64,000 nucleotides of DNA from Tepidiphilus succinatimandens (GTDB lineage: Bacteria > Pseudomonadota > Gammaproteobacteria > Burkholderiales > Rhodocyclaceae): the NCBI RefSeq assembly GCF_006503695.1, contig NZ_SBIK01000001.1:62001-126000 (forward strand), given 5' to 3'. This document shows positions 1-10,555 of this stretch, one piece after another. Position 1 is the stretch's first letter. Each line of letters begins with the position of its first letter. Under the pieces are notes generated by a model. That model saw only the letters and a program-made list of their open reading frames with translations, had not been told where the DNA came from and did not search any database. A program made the position numbers and the translations under genes.

Positions 1-737
1 GGATAGGGCAGACCGCCGCGGTTGCCCGCCGTGCGCGACCACCAGCGCCACTGCTGGCGGTCGCCGTCGTAGCCGAAATCCACCCCGAGGCGGTAGAGCT
101 CGGCACCGAGCGCAGCGGCCGTCTCCAGCACCGAGCGCGGTGGCACCGGATCGGCGACGATGGCCGGACGTCCGGAGCGGAAGATGCCGGCTTTTTCACG
201 ACCGATCGCCTCCCGGTCCGGCCCGAGCCAGGCCTGATGGTCGAGCGCCACGCCGGTGAGGATCGCGGCATCCGCATCGAAGACGTTGGTGGCATCGAGC
301 CGCCCGCCCAGCCCGACCTCCAGGATGATGGCATCGAGCGGTTCGCGGCAGAAGGCCACCCAGGCCGCCAGCGTGCCGTGCTCGAAATAGGTGAGCGGCA
401 CGTCGCCCCGCACTGCCTCTACGGCTTCGAAGGCGGAAAGCAGGGCTTCGTCGCCGATCGGCTGACCGTCGAGGCGCACGCGCTCGTTGTAGCGCAGCAG
501 ATGTGGCGAGGTGTAGCAGCCGACGCGGTAACCGCCGGCGCGCAGCATCGCTTCGAGCAGCGCGCAGGTCGACCCTTTGCCGTTGGTTCCAGCCACGGTG
601 ATGACCACCGCCCCAGTCGCAACCGGCAGGCGATCGAGCACCGCCCGCACCCGCTCGAGCCCCAGGGCGATCACATGGCTCGCTGCGCGCGCTTCGAGCT
701 TCTCCAGCCAGCGATCCAGGGCGGAAGTCTGCGTCAT
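1..737 (-). CDS. folC: Folylpolyglutamate synthase / dihydrofolate synthase, 5' part only
   Basis: The gene runs off the window, so only about the first 245 residues are visible and the C-terminal domain is missing. The product adds glutamate to folates and, in most bacteria, also makes dihydrofolate from dihydropteroate. The Mur-ligase-type P-loop GTNGKGS lies at residues 50-56, and the downstream motif [12 protein letters not shown] is typical of FolC. The ATG overlaps the accD stop codon (ATGA), so it is the last visible gene of the trpFBA-accD-folC transcript, an arrangement common in beta- and gammaproteobacteria. Confidence 0.95.
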   Translation of the reverse strand, partial: MTQTSALDRWLEKLEARAASHVIALGLERVRAVLDRLPVATGAVVITVAGTNGKGSTCALLEAMLRAGGYRVGCYTSPHLLRYNERVRLDGQPIGDEALLSAFEAVEAVRGDVPLTYFEHGTLAAWVAFCREPLDAIILEVGLGGRLDATNVFDADAAILTGVALDHQAWLGPDREAIGREKAGIFRSGRPAIVADPVPPRSVLETAAALGAELYRLGVDFGYDGDRQQWRWWSRTAGNRGGLPY

Positions 738-1603
738 GCCACCTCGTGCGGGCGCAGCCCCAGCAGAGAGAAGGTACGCGCGAGCCACGGCCGCAGCTGG
801 CGCCGATCGACGATGGCATCCAGCGCCCCCTTCTCCAGCAGAAACTCGGCGCGCTGAAACCCTTCCGGCAGAGTCTGGCGCACCGTCTGCTCGATGACGC
901 GCGGCCCGGCAAAACCGATGAGCGCTCCCGGTTCGGCCACGACCACGTCCCCCATGAAGGCGAAACTGGCCGACACCCCGCCCATGGTCGGATCGGTGAG
1001 CACCGAGACGAAGGGCAGCCGTGCCTGGGCGAGCTGCGTGAGCGCGGCATTCGTCTTGGCCATCTGCATGAGCGAGAGCACCCCTTCCTGCATGCGCGCG
1101 CCGCCGCTTGCGGCGATGCACACGAAGCCGCAGCGATGCTCGATGGCGTGGCGCACCCCGCGCACGAAACGCTCGCCCACGACCGAGCCCATGGAGCCGC
1201 CCATGAACTCGAACTCGAAGCAGGCCGCCACCACCGGCAGGTTCTCTAGGTGCCCGGCGAACACGATGAGCGCCTCGCTCTCGCCCGTGGCCTTGGCCGC
1301 TTCCTTGAGCCGGTCGGTGTAGCGTTTGCTGTCCTTGAATTTCAGCGCATCCACCGGACGTACTTCGGCACCGATCTCCACTCGCCCCTCGGGGTCGAGC
1401 AGCGCCTCGAGCCGGGCACGGGCGCGGATACGGTGGTGATGGCCGCATTTGGGGCAGACGCGCAGTTCGCGATCGAGGTCGGCAGCGTAGAGCACCTCGT
1501 CGCAGGCTTCGCACTTGGTCCACAGCCCCTCGGGGACGCTGTGGCGCGCGCCGCTCACTTCACGCCGGATGCGCGGCGGCAGGATCTTGTCGAGCCAGCT
1601 CAT
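734..1603 (-). CDS. accD: Acetyl-CoA carboxylase carboxyltransferase subunit beta
   Basis: This subunit, with AccA, transfers the carboxyl group from carboxybiotin to acetyl-CoA in the cytoplasm, the first step of fatty acid synthesis. The 289 residues carry the expected four-cysteine zinc ribbon at Cys31, Cys34, Cys50 and Cys53, followed by a crotonase-like carboxyltransferase domain with the conserved stretch SGGARMQEG. Start and stop codons overlap those of trpA upstream and folC downstream by four bases each, which suggests translational coupling. accB and accC are about 58 kb away in this window and accA is not present. Confidence 0.98.
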   Translation of the reverse strand: MSWLDKILPPRIRREVSGARHSVPEGLWTKCEACDEVLYAADLDRELRVCPKCGHHHRIRARARLEALLDPEGRVEIGAEVRPVDALKFKDSKRYTDRLKEAAKATGESEALIVFAGHLENLPVVAACFEFEFMGGSMGSVVGERFVRGVRHAIEHRCGFVCIAASGGARMQEGVLSLMQMAKTNAALTQLAQARLPFVSVLTDPTMGGVSASFAFMGDVVVAEPGALIGFAGPRVIEQTVRQTLPEGFQRAEFLLEKGALDAIVDRRQLRPWLARTFSLLGLRPHEVA

Positions 1604-2412
1604 GGCGCCACTCCTTCATCGAGCGCCCGGCGGATCGGGCGCAGGAATTCCTCCGCCCGCCGGCACGCCTCGTCGGCATGTGCAGCGCCTTCGATCGCTT
1701 CGAGCAAGCGGCTGCCGATGACGACCGCGTCGGCCGCCGCGCCGATCTCGGCGGCGGTGTGCGCATCCCGGATGCCGAAGCCCACCGCGATGGGAAGCCC
1801 CGTGCGCTCGCGCAAGGCGGGAATGCGCGCGAGCACCTCGGCCACGTCGAGGGAACCGGCCCCCGTCACGCCGGTGAGCGAGACGTAATAGACGTAGCCG
1901 CCGCCGAGCCGTGCCACCTCGTCGGCCCGCTCTGGTTTGGAAGTGGGCGCGAGCAGAAAGATGGGGTGCAGCCCCGCTTCGTGCAGCCGCGCGGCGAAGG
2001 ATTCCGCCTCCTGCGGCGGATAATCGACGGTGAGCACGCCGTCGACGCCGGCGTCGCGCGCCGCCTCCACGAAGCGCTCCTCGCCCATCGCCTCGATCGG
2101 ATTGGCGTAGCCCATCAGCACTACGGGCGTGTCGGCATCCATGCGGCGAAAGTCGCGCACCAAGTCGAGCACTTGCGCAAGCGTCATACCCTGCGCCAGG
2201 GCCCGTTCGCTCGCACCCTGGATGGTGGGGCCGTCGGCCATGGGGTCGGAGAAAGGGATCCCCAGTTCGATCAGGTCGGCGCCGGCGCGCACCAACGCCG
2301 GCAAGAGCGCCTGCGTTGTTTCGACCGAGGGAAAACCCGCCGTCACGAAAGGGATGAGCGCCTTGCGCCCCTGCTCGCGCAGGCGGGCGAAGGTGCAATC
2401 GATGCGGTTCAT
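1600..2412 (-). CDS. trpA: Tryptophan synthase alpha chain
   Basis: The alpha chain cleaves indole-3-glycerol phosphate to indole and glyceraldehyde 3-phosphate and channels indole to TrpB. The 270-residue TIM barrel has the two catalytic acids at the classical positions, Glu49 in [10 protein letters not shown] and Asp60 in MADGPTIQ. The chosen ATG (MNRIDCTF) has a GAGGAG ribosome site seven bases upstream and lies 14 bases after the trpB stop. The frame stays open further upstream, but that part overlaps trpB and does not resemble TrpA. Confidence 0.98.
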   Translation of the reverse strand: MNRIDCTFARLREQGRKALIPFVTAGFPSVETTQALLPALVRAGADLIELGIPFSDPMADGPTIQGASERALAQGMTLAQVLDLVRDFRRMDADTPVVLMGYANPIEAMGEERFVEAARDAGVDGVLTVDYPPQEAESFAARLHEAGLHPIFLLAPTSKPERADEVARLGGGYVYYVSLTGVTGAGSLDVAEVLARIPALRERTGLPIAVGFGIRDAHTAAEIGAAADAVVIGSRLLEAIEGAAHADEACRRAEEFLRPIRRALDEGVAP

Positions 2413-2426
2413 GGGACGCTCCTCGT

Positions 2427-3623
2427 TCACCAGCGAATGCCCGAGCGTTCGGCCACGGTGTGCATGTCCTTGTCGCCGCGCCCCGAGAGATTGACGAGCA
2501 GCACCGTCTCGCGCGGCAGGCTCGGCGCGAGCTTGGCCGCATAGGCGAGCGCGTGCGAGGATTCGAGCGCGGGGATGATGCCCTCGTAACGGCACAACGC
2601 GTGGAAGGCCGCCAGCGCCTCCTCGTCGGTCACGGCCACGTACTCGGCGCGTCCCAGGTCCTTGAGGAGCGCATGCTCCGGCCCCACGCCGGGATAGTCC
2701 AGACCGGCGGAGATGGAATGCGTCTCGCGGATCTGCCCGTCCTCGTCCTGCAGCAGGTAGGTGCGGTTGCCGTGCAGCACGCCGGGGCGGCCGGCCACGA
2801 GCGTGGCCGCGTGCCGCCCCGTCTCGATCCCCTCTCCTGCCGCCTCCACCCCGATCAGGCGCACCGATTCATGCTCCAGATAGGGGTAGAAAATCCCGAT
2901 GGCGTTGGAGCCGCCGCCGACGCAGGCGATCACGTAGTCGGGCTGACGGCCGATGAGCTCGGGCATCTGCCACAGGCACTCTTTGCCGATGACGGACTGG
3001 AAGTCGCGCACCATCTCTGGATAGGGATGCGGCCCGGCGACGGTGCCGAGAATGTAGAAGGTGTCGTGCACGTTGGTGACCCAGTCGCGCATGGCCTCGT
3101 TGAGGGCGTCCTTGAGCGTGCGCGAACCGGAGGAGACCGGCACCACTTCGGCCCCCAGCAGCTTCATGCGATAGACGTTGGCCGCCTGCCGGCGCACGTC
3201 TTCTTCGCCCATATAGACGACGCAGCGCATGCCGTAGCGCGCCGCCACCGTGGCGGTGGCTACGCCGTGCTGCCCCGCGCCGGTCTCGGCGATCACGCGC
3301 GGTTTGCCCATGCGCCGGGCGAGCAGCGCCTGGCCGATGCAGTTGTTGATCTTGTGCGCGCCGGTGTGGTTCAGGTCCTCGCGCTTGAGATAGATCTGCG
3401 CCCCACCCAACGTCTCCGACCAGCGTTTGGCGTGGTAGATGGGGCTGGGGCGGCCGACGTAGTGTTTGAGCTCATCCTCGAACTCGGCACGAAAAGACGC
3501 GTCGCGCTTGGCCTCCTCATAGGCCTGGGCGAGCGCCTCGAGCGCCGGCACGAGCGTCTCGGCCACGTAGACGCCCCCGTAGGGGCCGAAATGGCCCCGG
3601 GCATCCGGGTAGTGATAATCCAT
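2427..3623 (-). CDS. trpB: Tryptophan synthase beta chain
   Basis: The beta chain is the PLP enzyme that joins indole and serine to give tryptophan. Its 398 residues match the usual length. The PLP lysine is Lys91 in HTGAHKINN, and the glycine-rich phosphate-binding stretch [10 protein letters not shown] is present. The ATG shares one base with the trpF stop (TGATG). trpA follows after 14 bases. Together with trpF this is the split trp cluster (FBA apart from EGDC) usual in beta- and gammaproteobacteria. Confidence 0.98.
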   Translation of the reverse strand: MDYHYPDARGHFGPYGGVYVAETLVPALEALAQAYEEAKRDASFRAEFEDELKHYVGRPSPIYHAKRWSETLGGAQIYLKREDLNHTGAHKINNCIGQALLARRMGKPRVIAETGAGQHGVATATVAARYGMRCVVYMGEEDVRRQAANVYRMKLLGAEVVPVSSGSRTLKDALNEAMRDWVTNVHDTFYILGTVAGPHPYPEMVRDFQSVIGKECLWQMPELIGRQPDYVIACVGGGSNAIGIFYPYLEHESVRLIGVEAAGEGIETGRHAATLVAGRPGVLHGNRTYLLQDEDGQIRETHSISAGLDYPGVGPEHALLKDLGRAEYVAVTDEEALAAFHALCRYEGIIPALESSHALAYAAKLAPSLPRETVLLVNLSGRGDKDMHTVAERSGIRW

Positions 3624-4288
3624 CAGCGCATTCCTCGGGTCACGGCGGCGAAGAAGGCCGCCATCTTCTGCGGGCATTTGATTCCTTTGGCCGCCTCGAC
3701 GCCGCTCGAGACATCCACGGCCCAGGGTCGCACGCGCGCGATCGCCTCGGCCACCGTCTCGGGCGTGAGGCCGCCGGCGAGCACCACGGGGCACGGCAGA
3801 CCGGGCGGGATCAGGTTCCAGTCGAAAGCACGGCCACTGCCGCCCCATACGGCGGAGTCGGCATCGAGCAGCAGCCCCTTCGCGTCGGGATAGCATCGCG
3901 CCAATTCTAGCAGATCGAGCCCCGGGCGCACCCGCAGCGCCTTGAGATAAGGCCGGGCGAAACGCCGGCACAACTCGGGCGGCTCGTCGCCGTGGAACTG
4001 CAGTAGATCGAGCGGCACACGCTCGAGCACCGATTCCACCTCGTCCGGGGTGGGATTGACGAAGAGCCCCACCGTGGTGACGAAGGGGGGCACTTCGGCA
4101 AGCAGGGCTTCGGCCTGCGCGATCGTCACCGCCCGGGGGCTGGGCGGATAGAAGACGAAACCGAGCGCATCGGCGCCCAGCCGGCAAGCCTCCCGCACGT
4201 CCTCGGAGCGCGTCAGACCGCAGATCTTCACGCGCACGCGGCGGGGGGGGGCAGAATTTGAATTTTGGGGGTCAGGATTTTGGGACAT
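3623..4288 (-). CDS. trpF: Phosphoribosylanthranilate isomerase
   Basis: TrpF performs the Amadori rearrangement of phosphoribosylanthranilate in tryptophan synthesis. The conserved start of the family, VKICGLTR, begins at residue 20 with the catalytic cysteine at 23; the phosphate-binding end is [12 protein letters not shown]. The best start is an ATG inside the 3' end of truA (17-base overlap). It gives a poorly conserved N-terminal extension of about 17 residues that crosses a run of nine G (nine C on the coding strand). In-frame GTG codons just after this run are an alternative start, but no ribosome site precedes them. Confidence 0.93.
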   Translation of the reverse strand: MSQNPDPQNSNSAPPRRVRVKICGLTRSEDVREACRLGADALGFVFYPPSPRAVTIAQAEALLAEVPPFVTTVGLFVNPTPDEVESVLERVPLDLLQFHGDEPPELCRRFARPYLKALRVRPGLDLLELARCYPDAKGLLLDADSAVWGGSGRAFDWNLIPPGLPCPVVLAGGLTPETVAEAIARVRPWAVDVSSGVEAAKGIKCPQKMAAFFAAVTRGMR

Positions 4289-5084
4289 CCACTTCCTCGT
4301 CCAAGCCGAATTCGGGCCGGCGCACGATCCGCTCGGGCACGCCCAGCCCTGGCGGATACTCGACCCCACAGAAATAGAGCCCGGCGGCAGGAAAAGTGGG
4401 CGCGGCGAGCGCGCGCTCGCGCCGTTCGAGCACCTCGCCGACCCATTCGGGCGGGAAACGCCCCTTGCCCACGTAGACGAGCGCGCCAACGAGGTTGCGC
4501 ACCATGTGATGCAAGAAGGCGTCGGCGTGGAAGTCGAAGTGCAGGAAGGGGCCGCGGCGTTCGATTTCGAGGCGATGGAGGGTCTTCACCGGCGAGCGCG
4601 CCTGGCATTGGGCCGTGCGAAAGGCCGAGAAGTCGTGCGTCCCCAAGAGCGACGCCGCGGCCTCGCGCATCGGCTCGAGCGCAAGCGGCCGCGCTTCCCA
4701 GCCCACCCGGCCGGCGAGCGCGGCCGGGCGCACCGGCGCATTGTAGAGCACGTAGCGGTAGTGGCGGGAGACGGCGCGATAGCGCGCGTGAAACGCCTCG
4801 GATACGGGCCAGGCCGCACGCACCGCCACGTCTTCGGGCAGATGGGCATTCACGCCCCGCACCCAGGCGTAAGGCGGTCGTTCGGCCTCCGCGTCGAAAT
4901 GCACCACCTGGGCGAGCGCATGCACTCCGCCATCCGTGCGTCCGGCGCAATGCAGGCGCACCGGCTGCGCGGCGAGTACCGAGACCGCCGCCTCCAGCAC
5001 CGCCTGCACCGTGCGCCCCTCTGCCTGCATCTGCCAGCCGAGAAACCCCTGCCCGGCGTATTCGACGAGCAATGCCCAGCGCAC
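4272..5084 (-). CDS. truA: tRNA pseudouridine(38-40) synthase
   Basis: TruA makes pseudouridine at positions 38-40 of the anticodon stem of many tRNAs. The 270 residues include the catalytic aspartate Asp51 in the motif AGRTDGGVHA. The gene sits between fimV, 32 bases upstream on the same strand, and trpF, whose start codon lies within its last 17 bases. Translation of trpF is therefore probably coupled to that of truA. Confidence 0.97.
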   Translation of the reverse strand: MRWALLVEYAGQGFLGWQMQAEGRTVQAVLEAAVSVLAAQPVRLHCAGRTDGGVHALAQVVHFDAEAERPPYAWVRGVNAHLPEDVAVRAAWPVSEAFHARYRAVSRHYRYVLYNAPVRPAALAGRVGWEARPLALEPMREAAASLLGTHDFSAFRTAQCQARSPVKTLHRLEIERRGPFLHFDFHADAFLHHMVRNLVGALVYVGKGRFPPEWVGEVLERRERALAAPTFPAAGLYFCGVEYPPGLGVPERIVRRPEFGLDEEVDVPKS

Positions 5085-5116
5085 CGCGCCTCACCCCCGC
5101 CGGCGGGAGAGTCCCG

Positions 5117-7615
5117 TCAAGCTTTACTCCCCAGGATCCGGTCCATGAGCTGCTGCGCCGCAGCGCGCTGTGTCTCGTCGCCGTCGCGCAGCACTTCCTC
5201 GAGCAGTTCACGCGCTCCTTCGGTATCCCCCATCTCGAGATAGGCCTCGGCGAGTTGCAGGCGGGTGTCGTGATCGGCCGTGCCGGCTTCACCGGCGAAG
5301 CGCTCGAGGTCGATGTCCATCACCTCGGTCGGCGGACCAGCCTCGGACGACTTCTGCTCTTCAGCGCTTGCCGGAGCCACCGCGGAAGGCTCCGCTCCTT
5401 TCGGCGGTTCGGTCGGCTCCTTGCCCGGCGCCTCCGTCTCCGGCGAGATCTCGGCGAGATCGAAATCGATCTCTTCGAGCATGGACTTCAATTCCTGCGA
5501 CTCCGCCATTTCGGCCGGAGAAGGAGCGGGGCGCTCTTCACGCGGCGCCGCAGCGTTCTCTTCCAGCGAAAGCTCGGGGAATTCCAGCGCCGAGGAATCC
5601 TCCCCTTTTTCCGGGGAAGGAGCCTCTGCCGCCGGAGCCCCCGAGGGCGCCTGCGGCCGAGCTTCTTCCTCGGGAGGAAGTTCGAGATCGAAATCCAGCG
5701 CATCCGGGGCCGGCGCAGGCGCCGCGGTAGCCGGCGCAGGCTTCGGTTCGGCCGCCATCTGCTCCGTCAGTTTGTCGAGATCGAAGTCGAGTTCGACGAA
5801 GTCTGCTTGGGGAACGGTCGCAGCTGGCTCGGCAGTCGCGGCCGGTTGGGCCGGCGCCTCGGCGGCCGGCGCCGTAGCCGATGCAGGCGAAATCTCGCGC
5901 TGCAGCGTCGATTCGCCCGCTTTTTCGGCCAAAGACTCCGTGGGCTCCAAGGTGTCGGTCACGACCACCGTGGCGAAACGCTCGTCCTGCGGCCAGGCCC
6001 GCTGCCCGATCGCCAGGGCCATGGTCCAGTCGGGCCCCTGCTCGCCGGTCAATTCGGACAGGGTCCGCAGATATTGATCGAATTTCGCCCGATCGCCGCG
6101 CTTGGCATAGACTTCGAGCAGCTTGAGGTAGATGGCCGCACGCCGCGGGTTCTGCTTGAGCGCGTCGAGCAGGATCTCCTCGGCCTGGGGGTCGCGGCCG
6201 TAGGCCAGATAGACCTCGGCCTCGGCCACGGGATCGACCCCTTCGTCGGCATGCAGGGCGTTGAACGCGACTTGGGTGAAATCGGTACCGAGGATGCTGG
6301 AGGTGTCGATGTTCTGCCCCGAGGTGACGGCGCGACCGGACTCGGTGACCGGACCGGAGTGCTCCATCGTGGTCACGGCAGGCGTCTCCGGCTTCGCAGG
6401 CGAGGGAGTCGTCGACAGGGGGAATGCGGCTTTTTCCTCGCGCCGGCGGCGGTAAGCAGACCAGCCAAACATCGCAAGCAGCGCGGCCGCAGCCCCTCCT
6501 ACAGCAGGCAGGAGCCCATCGATCCACGACGCCTCGCTCTGTTTGGCGCTGGCTTCGGCCTGCGCCTGCAGGCGGGCCAGGGTGGCGTTTTGCGCCTCGA
6601 GCTGTTTCTGCAGGCGGGCGATTTCCGTCTCGAGCTTGACGATGCGCTCGTTCGCCTCGCCGAGCGCCGCTTCCGAGGCAGAGAGGCTCTCTTGCAAAGC
6701 CGCGGTCTCGGGCAAAGGAATGGCGGGGCTTTTCGTTTCCGTGCCGGCCCCCGTCTCCGGAGCCGCACCGACCTTGAGCCGATCTTCGGCGGGCGCAGGC
6801 GATGGGGCTTCGAGCGCCTCGCGGGCGATCGCCTTGCCCTTGTCTGCCGCAGCCTCCGGCGCTGGCGCAGGCCCCGTTTCGCGGGCAGGCGCTGCCGCGG
6901 CCTGCCGCGGCTTGCTTGGCGCACGCAGCATCGAACGCGCTTCGGCCAGAGGGATGCGGCGGATCTCCTCGCTCGAAGGCACCTTGAGCGTCGCGCCGAC
7001 CTTGAGCCGGTTGATGTCCCCCTCGATGAACGCATTGGGGTTGGCGCGCCACAATGCCACGAGCGTCTGCTCGGTCGTGGCACCGGATGGCGAGACTTGC
7101 CGTGCGATGGCGTAGAGCGTTTCGCCGGGCTGCACGGTCCATTGACCCGGCGTCTGCCGCGCTGCCGCCTTGGCGGGTACGGTCACATCCTTTCCGGTAG
7201 CCGGCACCGGACGTGCCGGCGCAGCCATTTCTGGCGGATCGAGCAGGATGGCGAATTCCCGCACCAGACGTCCGCCGGCCCAGTTCATGTCGAGCAGGAC
7301 ATCGACGAAGGGCTCCCGGATCGGCGTGCGGCTGGTGAGCACGATCTTGGCCCGGTTGCCGTCCCGGACCACTTTGGCATCGATCGCCTGGATCGTGGCG
7401 TTGTACGGCACGCCGACTTGGCGAAAATACTCGGCGGGGGCGATGCGTGCCGAGAGGGATCGCAGCTCTTCCGGAGTCGCCTTCACGGTGATCTCGGCCG
7501 TGAGCGGCTCCCCCAGGCGGGAGCGCACGATGAGCTCACCGAATCCCGCGCTCCAGGCGTTACCCCACAAAGCGCCCAGCAACAGGGCCAAAGGCACCTG
7601 CCTCGTTCGTTTCAT
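5117..7615 (-). CDS. fimV: FimV/HubP family peptidoglycan-binding polar protein
   Basis: FimV proteins are inner-membrane polar scaffolds needed for type IV pilus assembly and twitching. The 832 residues show a signal peptide (about 1-22), the N-terminal FimV domain (GELIVRSRLGEPLTAEI), a LysM domain near residues 157-213 that should bind murein, a coiled coil near 290-360, one membrane segment (GGAAAALLAMFGWSAYRR), then an acidic cytoplasmic part with TPR-like segments and repeated Asp/Phe-rich motifs (VELDFDLDKL). The C-terminal FimV motif (LAEAYLEMGDTEGARELLEEV) is intact. The position between asd and truA is the usual one in this group. Confidence 0.95.
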   Translation of the reverse strand: MKRTRQVPLALLLGALWGNAWSAGFGELIVRSRLGEPLTAEITVKATPEELRSLSARIAPAEYFRQVGVPYNATIQAIDAKVVRDGNRAKIVLTSRTPIREPFVDVLLDMNWAGGRLVREFAILLDPPEMAAPARPVPATGKDVTVPAKAAARQTPGQWTVQPGETLYAIARQVSPSGATTEQTLVALWRANPNAFIEGDINRLKVGATLKVPSSEEIRRIPLAEARSMLRAPSKPRQAAAAPARETGPAPAPEAAADKGKAIAREALEAPSPAPAEDRLKVGAAPETGAGTETKSPAIPLPETAALQESLSASEAALGEANERIVKLETEIARLQKQLEAQNATLARLQAQAEASAKQSEASWIDGLLPAVGGAAAALLAMFGWSAYRRRREEKAAFPLSTTPSPAKPETPAVTTMEHSGPVTESGRAVTSGQNIDTSSILGTDFTQVAFNALHADEGVDPVAEAEVYLAYGRDPQAEEILLDALKQNPRRAAIYLKLLEVYAKRGDRAKFDQYLRTLSELTGEQGPDWTMALAIGQRAWPQDERFATVVVTDTLEPTESLAEKAGESTLQREISPASATAPAAEAPAQPAATAEPAATVPQADFVELDFDLDKLTEQMAAEPKPAPATAAPAPAPDALDFDLELPPEEEARPQAPSGAPAAEAPSPEKGEDSSALEFPELSLEENAAAPREERPAPSPAEMAESQELKSMLEEIDFDLAEISPETEAPGKEPTEPPKGAEPSAVAPASAEEQKSSEAGPPTEVMDIDLERFAGEAGTADHDTRLQLAEAYLEMGDTEGARELLEEVLRDGDETQRAAAQQLMDRILGSKA

Positions 7616-7657
7616 GTTCTGCGCTCCCTCGTCGACATCGAATCCTGCAGCGGTTCC

Positions 7658-8797
7658 TCAGGCTTGCAGCAGGATCCGCAACATTCGGCGCAACGGCTCG
7701 GCCGCTCCCCACAGGAGTTGGTCGCCTACCGTAAACGCCCCCAGATACTCCGGCCCCATGGCGAGCTTGTGCAAACGCCCGATGGGTACCGTCAAGGTCC
7801 CCGACACGGCCGCCGGCGTGAGCTCGCGCTCGCTCGCCTCGCGCTCGTTCGGTACCACTTTCACCCACTCGTTGGCCCCGGCGATGATCGCTTCGATCTC
7901 CTCGAGCGGCACGTCGCGCTTGAGCTTGACCGTCAACCCTTGTGAATGGCAGCGCATGGCGCCGATACGCACGCACAAACCGTCGATGGGGATCGACCCT
8001 GGCGTGCGGAAGGGCGGCTTGCCGAGAATCTTGTTGCACTCGGCCCCGCCCTTCCATTCTTCCTTCGACTGACCGTGCTCGACCGGCACGTCGATCCAGG
8101 GGATGAGGCTGCCGGCAAGCGGCACGCCGCGGAAATTCTTGGTGGGAAAATCGGGCGAGCGCAGAGCAGCCGTCACCTTGCGGTCGATCTCCAGGATGGC
8201 GGAGGCCGGGTCGGCGAGATCTCTCTCCACCGCCCGATAGAGCCGCCCCATCTGCTCGAGGAGCTCGCGCATGTTCTGCGCCCCCGCGCCGGAAGCCGCC
8301 TGGTAGGTCATCGACGAGACCCACTCGACGAGCTCCTCCCGGAAGAGCCCGGCGAGCGCCATCAGCATGAGCGAGACGGTGCAGTTGCCGCCGATCCAGT
8401 CGCGCCCGCCCTTGGCGAGCGCCGCATCGATGACCGGCCGATTGACCGGATCGAGCACGATCACCGTGTGCGGTTCCATGCGCAGGGCGCTCGCTGCGTC
8501 GATCCAATGCCCTTTCCAGCCGGCCGCGCGCAGCTTGGGATAGACCGCCTTGGTGTAGTCGCCGCCCTGGCAGGTGAGGACGATGTCCATCCGGGCGAGC
8601 GCTTCGAGGTCGTAGGCGTCCTGAAGCGGCTCGGCCGGGGTCACGCCGCCGAAGCCCGGCGCAGGTTTGCCTGCGGCCGAAGTGGAGAAATACACCGGTT
8701 CGAAGAGGGTGAAATCTTTCTCCTCTTCCATGCGCTGCATCAGCACGGAGCCGACCATGCCGCGCCAGCCCACCAATCCCACTCGTTGCATTGCCAT
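7658..8797 (-). CDS. asd: Aspartate-semialdehyde dehydrogenase
   Basis: Asd reduces aspartyl phosphate to the semialdehyde, the branch point to lysine, diaminopimelate, threonine and methionine. The 379 residues closely resemble the enterobacterial enzyme, with the NADP-binding start [13 protein letters not shown], the catalytic cysteine Cys139 in [11 protein letters not shown] and the active-site region GALRCHSQ-like GAMRCHSQG. Two ATG codons two codons apart could start it. The second, at 8791, has AGGA seven bases upstream, while the first is given here. It follows leuB by 26 bases. Confidence 0.97.
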   Translation of the reverse strand: MAMQRVGLVGWRGMVGSVLMQRMEEEKDFTLFEPVYFSTSAAGKPAPGFGGVTPAEPLQDAYDLEALARMDIVLTCQGGDYTKAVYPKLRAAGWKGHWIDAASALRMEPHTVIVLDPVNRPVIDAALAKGGRDWIGGNCTVSLMLMALAGLFREELVEWVSSMTYQAASGAGAQNMRELLEQMGRLYRAVERDLADPASAILEIDRKVTAALRSPDFPTKNFRGVPLAGSLIPWIDVPVEHGQSKEEWKGGAECNKILGKPPFRTPGSIPIDGLCVRIGAMRCHSQGLTVKLKRDVPLEEIEAIIAGANEWVKVVPNEREASERELTPAAVSGTLTVPIGRLHKLAMGPEYLGAFTVGDQLLWGAAEPLRRMLRILLQA

Positions 8798-8823
8798 TTC
8801 CTGTTCCTCGTCTCGTTTTTCTG

Positions 8824-9885
8824 TCAGCGCAGTGCCGCCACCACCGCCTCGCCCATCTCGGCGGTACCGACGAGCCGCGTACCGGGCTCGAAAATGTCGC
8901 GCGTGCGCAGGCCCTGGGCGAGCACCGCACGCACGGCGCGTTCGATGCGCGCCGCCGCTTCTTCCCAGCCGAAGCTGTGGCGCAGCATCATCGCCGCCGA
9001 CAGGATGGTGGCGAGGGGATTGGCCACCCCCTGGCCGGCGATGTCCGGCGCGGAGCCGTGGCAGGGCTCATAGAGCCCCTTGCCCTGCTCGTCGAGCGAA
9101 GCCGAAGGCAGCATGCCGATGGAGCCGGTGAGCATGGCCGCCTCGTCCGAGAGAATGTCGCCGAACATGTTGCCGGTGACGATCACGTCGAACTGCTTGG
9201 GCGCGCGCACGAGCTGCATGGCGGCGTTGTCGACGAGCATGTGCGTGAGCGTCACGTCGGGGTACTCCGGCGCGAGCTCGTTCATCACGTCGCGCCACAG
9301 CTGGGTGGTCTCGAGCACGTTCATCTTGTCGACCGAGCACAGCTTCTTGCCGCGGCGGCGGGCCGTTTCGAAGGCCACGCGGCCGATGCGGCGGATCTCG
9401 CTTTCGCGGTAGATCATGGTGTTGAAGCCCACGCGCTCGCCGTCGCGCACCTCGATGCCGCGCGGCTCACCGAAGTAGATGTCGCCGGTGAGTTCCCGCA
9501 CGATGACGATGTCCAGCCCCGAGACGACTTCGGGCTTGAGCGCCGAGGCCGAGGCGAGCTCGGGAAAGAGCACGGCCGGGCGCAGGTTGGCGAAGAGCCC
9601 CAGATCCTTGCGGATACCCAAAAGCCCCCGCTCGGGGCGCTGGGCGCGCGGCAGCTCGTCCCACTTCGGCCCGCCCACGGCGCCGAGCAGCACCGCGTCG
9701 GCCCGGCGCGCCGCCTCCCGCGTCGCCTCGGGGTAAGGCTCGCCGGTGGCGTCGATCGCCGCGCCGCCCAGGAGGGCGTATTCGTACTCGATCGGCAGCG
9801 CGAGGGCGTCGAGCACCTTCACCGCCTCGGCCACGATCTCGGGGCCGATGCCGTCGCCGGGAAGCACACAGACGCGTTTTTTCAT
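8824..9885 (-). CDS. leuB: 3-Isopropylmalate dehydrogenase
   Basis: LeuB oxidises and decarboxylates 3-isopropylmalate in leucine synthesis. The 353 residues start [16 protein letters not shown] and contain the substrate-site segment [15 protein letters not shown] and the metal-site segment [17 protein letters not shown]. The ATG overlaps the leuD stop codon by four bases. A longer open frame upstream is only antisense-free reading through leuD and is not LeuB-like. Confidence 0.98.
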   Translation of the reverse strand: MKKRVCVLPGDGIGPEIVAEAVKVLDALALPIEYEYALLGGAAIDATGEPYPEATREAARRADAVLLGAVGGPKWDELPRAQRPERGLLGIRKDLGLFANLRPAVLFPELASASALKPEVVSGLDIVIVRELTGDIYFGEPRGIEVRDGERVGFNTMIYRESEIRRIGRVAFETARRRGKKLCSVDKMNVLETTQLWRDVMNELAPEYPDVTLTHMLVDNAAMQLVRAPKQFDVIVTGNMFGDILSDEAAMLTGSIGMLPSASLDEQGKGLYEPCHGSAPDIAGQGVANPLATILSAAMMLRHSFGWEEAAARIERAVRAVLAQGLRTRDIFEPGTRLVGTAEMGEAVVAALR

Positions 9886-10535
9886 GCTGCCGACTCCTCG
9901 ACGAAATAATAGGGATGGCGCGCGCGATAGGCCTCTTCGAAGCGGCGGATCTCGTCGGCGTGGCGCAGCGTCAAGCCGATGTCGTCCCAGCCGTTGAGCA
10001 GACACTCCTTGCGGAAGGAGTCGATCTCGAAGGAAATCACCCTGTCCTCGGGCGTGGTGATGGACTGCGACGGCAGATCGATCGCCAGACGGTAGCCGGG
10101 CGCGGCCTCGCATTCGCCAAAGAGCCGATCGACCTCCTCGGCCGGCAGCACGATGGGCAGCAGCCCGTTCTTGAAGCAGTTGTTGTAGAAGATGTCGGCG
10201 AAGCTCGGACCGATCAGCGCCCGAAAACCGTAGTCGAGCAAAGCCCAGGGCGCATGCTCGCGCGAGCTGCCGCAACCGAAGTTCTCGCGCACGAGCAGGA
10301 TCTGCGCCCCCTGGTAGCGCGGCTGGTTGAGCACGAAGTCGGGATTCTTCGGCCGCTTGCTGCAGTCCATGCCCGGCTCGCCACGGTCGAGGTAGCGCCA
10401 CGCGTCGAAGAGGTAGGGGCCGAAGCCGCTGCGGTGGATGGACTTGAGGAATTGCTTGGGGATGATGGCGTCGGTGTCGACGTTGGCCCGATCGAGCGGA
10501 GCGACCAGGGCGTCGAGGCGGATGAATTTTTCCAT
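9882..10535 (-). CDS. leuD: 3-Isopropylmalate dehydratase small subunit
   Basis: LeuD is the swivel subunit of isopropylmalate isomerase and works with LeuC. The 217 residues show the family motif [13 protein letters not shown] near the start and the substrate-binding loop [14 protein letters not shown]. It lies 20 bases after leuC and overlaps leuB by ATGA, so leuC, leuD and leuB form one transcription unit. Confidence 0.98.
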   Translation of the reverse strand: MEKFIRLDALVAPLDRANVDTDAIIPKQFLKSIHRSGFGPYLFDAWRYLDRGEPGMDCSKRPKNPDFVLNQPRYQGAQILLVRENFGCGSSREHAPWALLDYGFRALIGPSFADIFYNNCFKNGLLPIVLPAEEVDRLFGECEAAPGYRLAIDLPSQSITTPEDRVISFEIDSFRKECLLNGWDDIGLTLRHADEIRRFEEAYRARHPYYFVEESAA

Positions 10536-10555
10536 GTCTTTGTCTCTCTCGGGTC

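Noticed and set aside
4265-7945. A very long open frame on the plus strand across truA, fimV and asd
   Set aside because: It is an antisense shadow of high-GC coding sequence: extremely Arg/Gly-rich, no recognisable domain, and all three minus-strand genes are clearly real.
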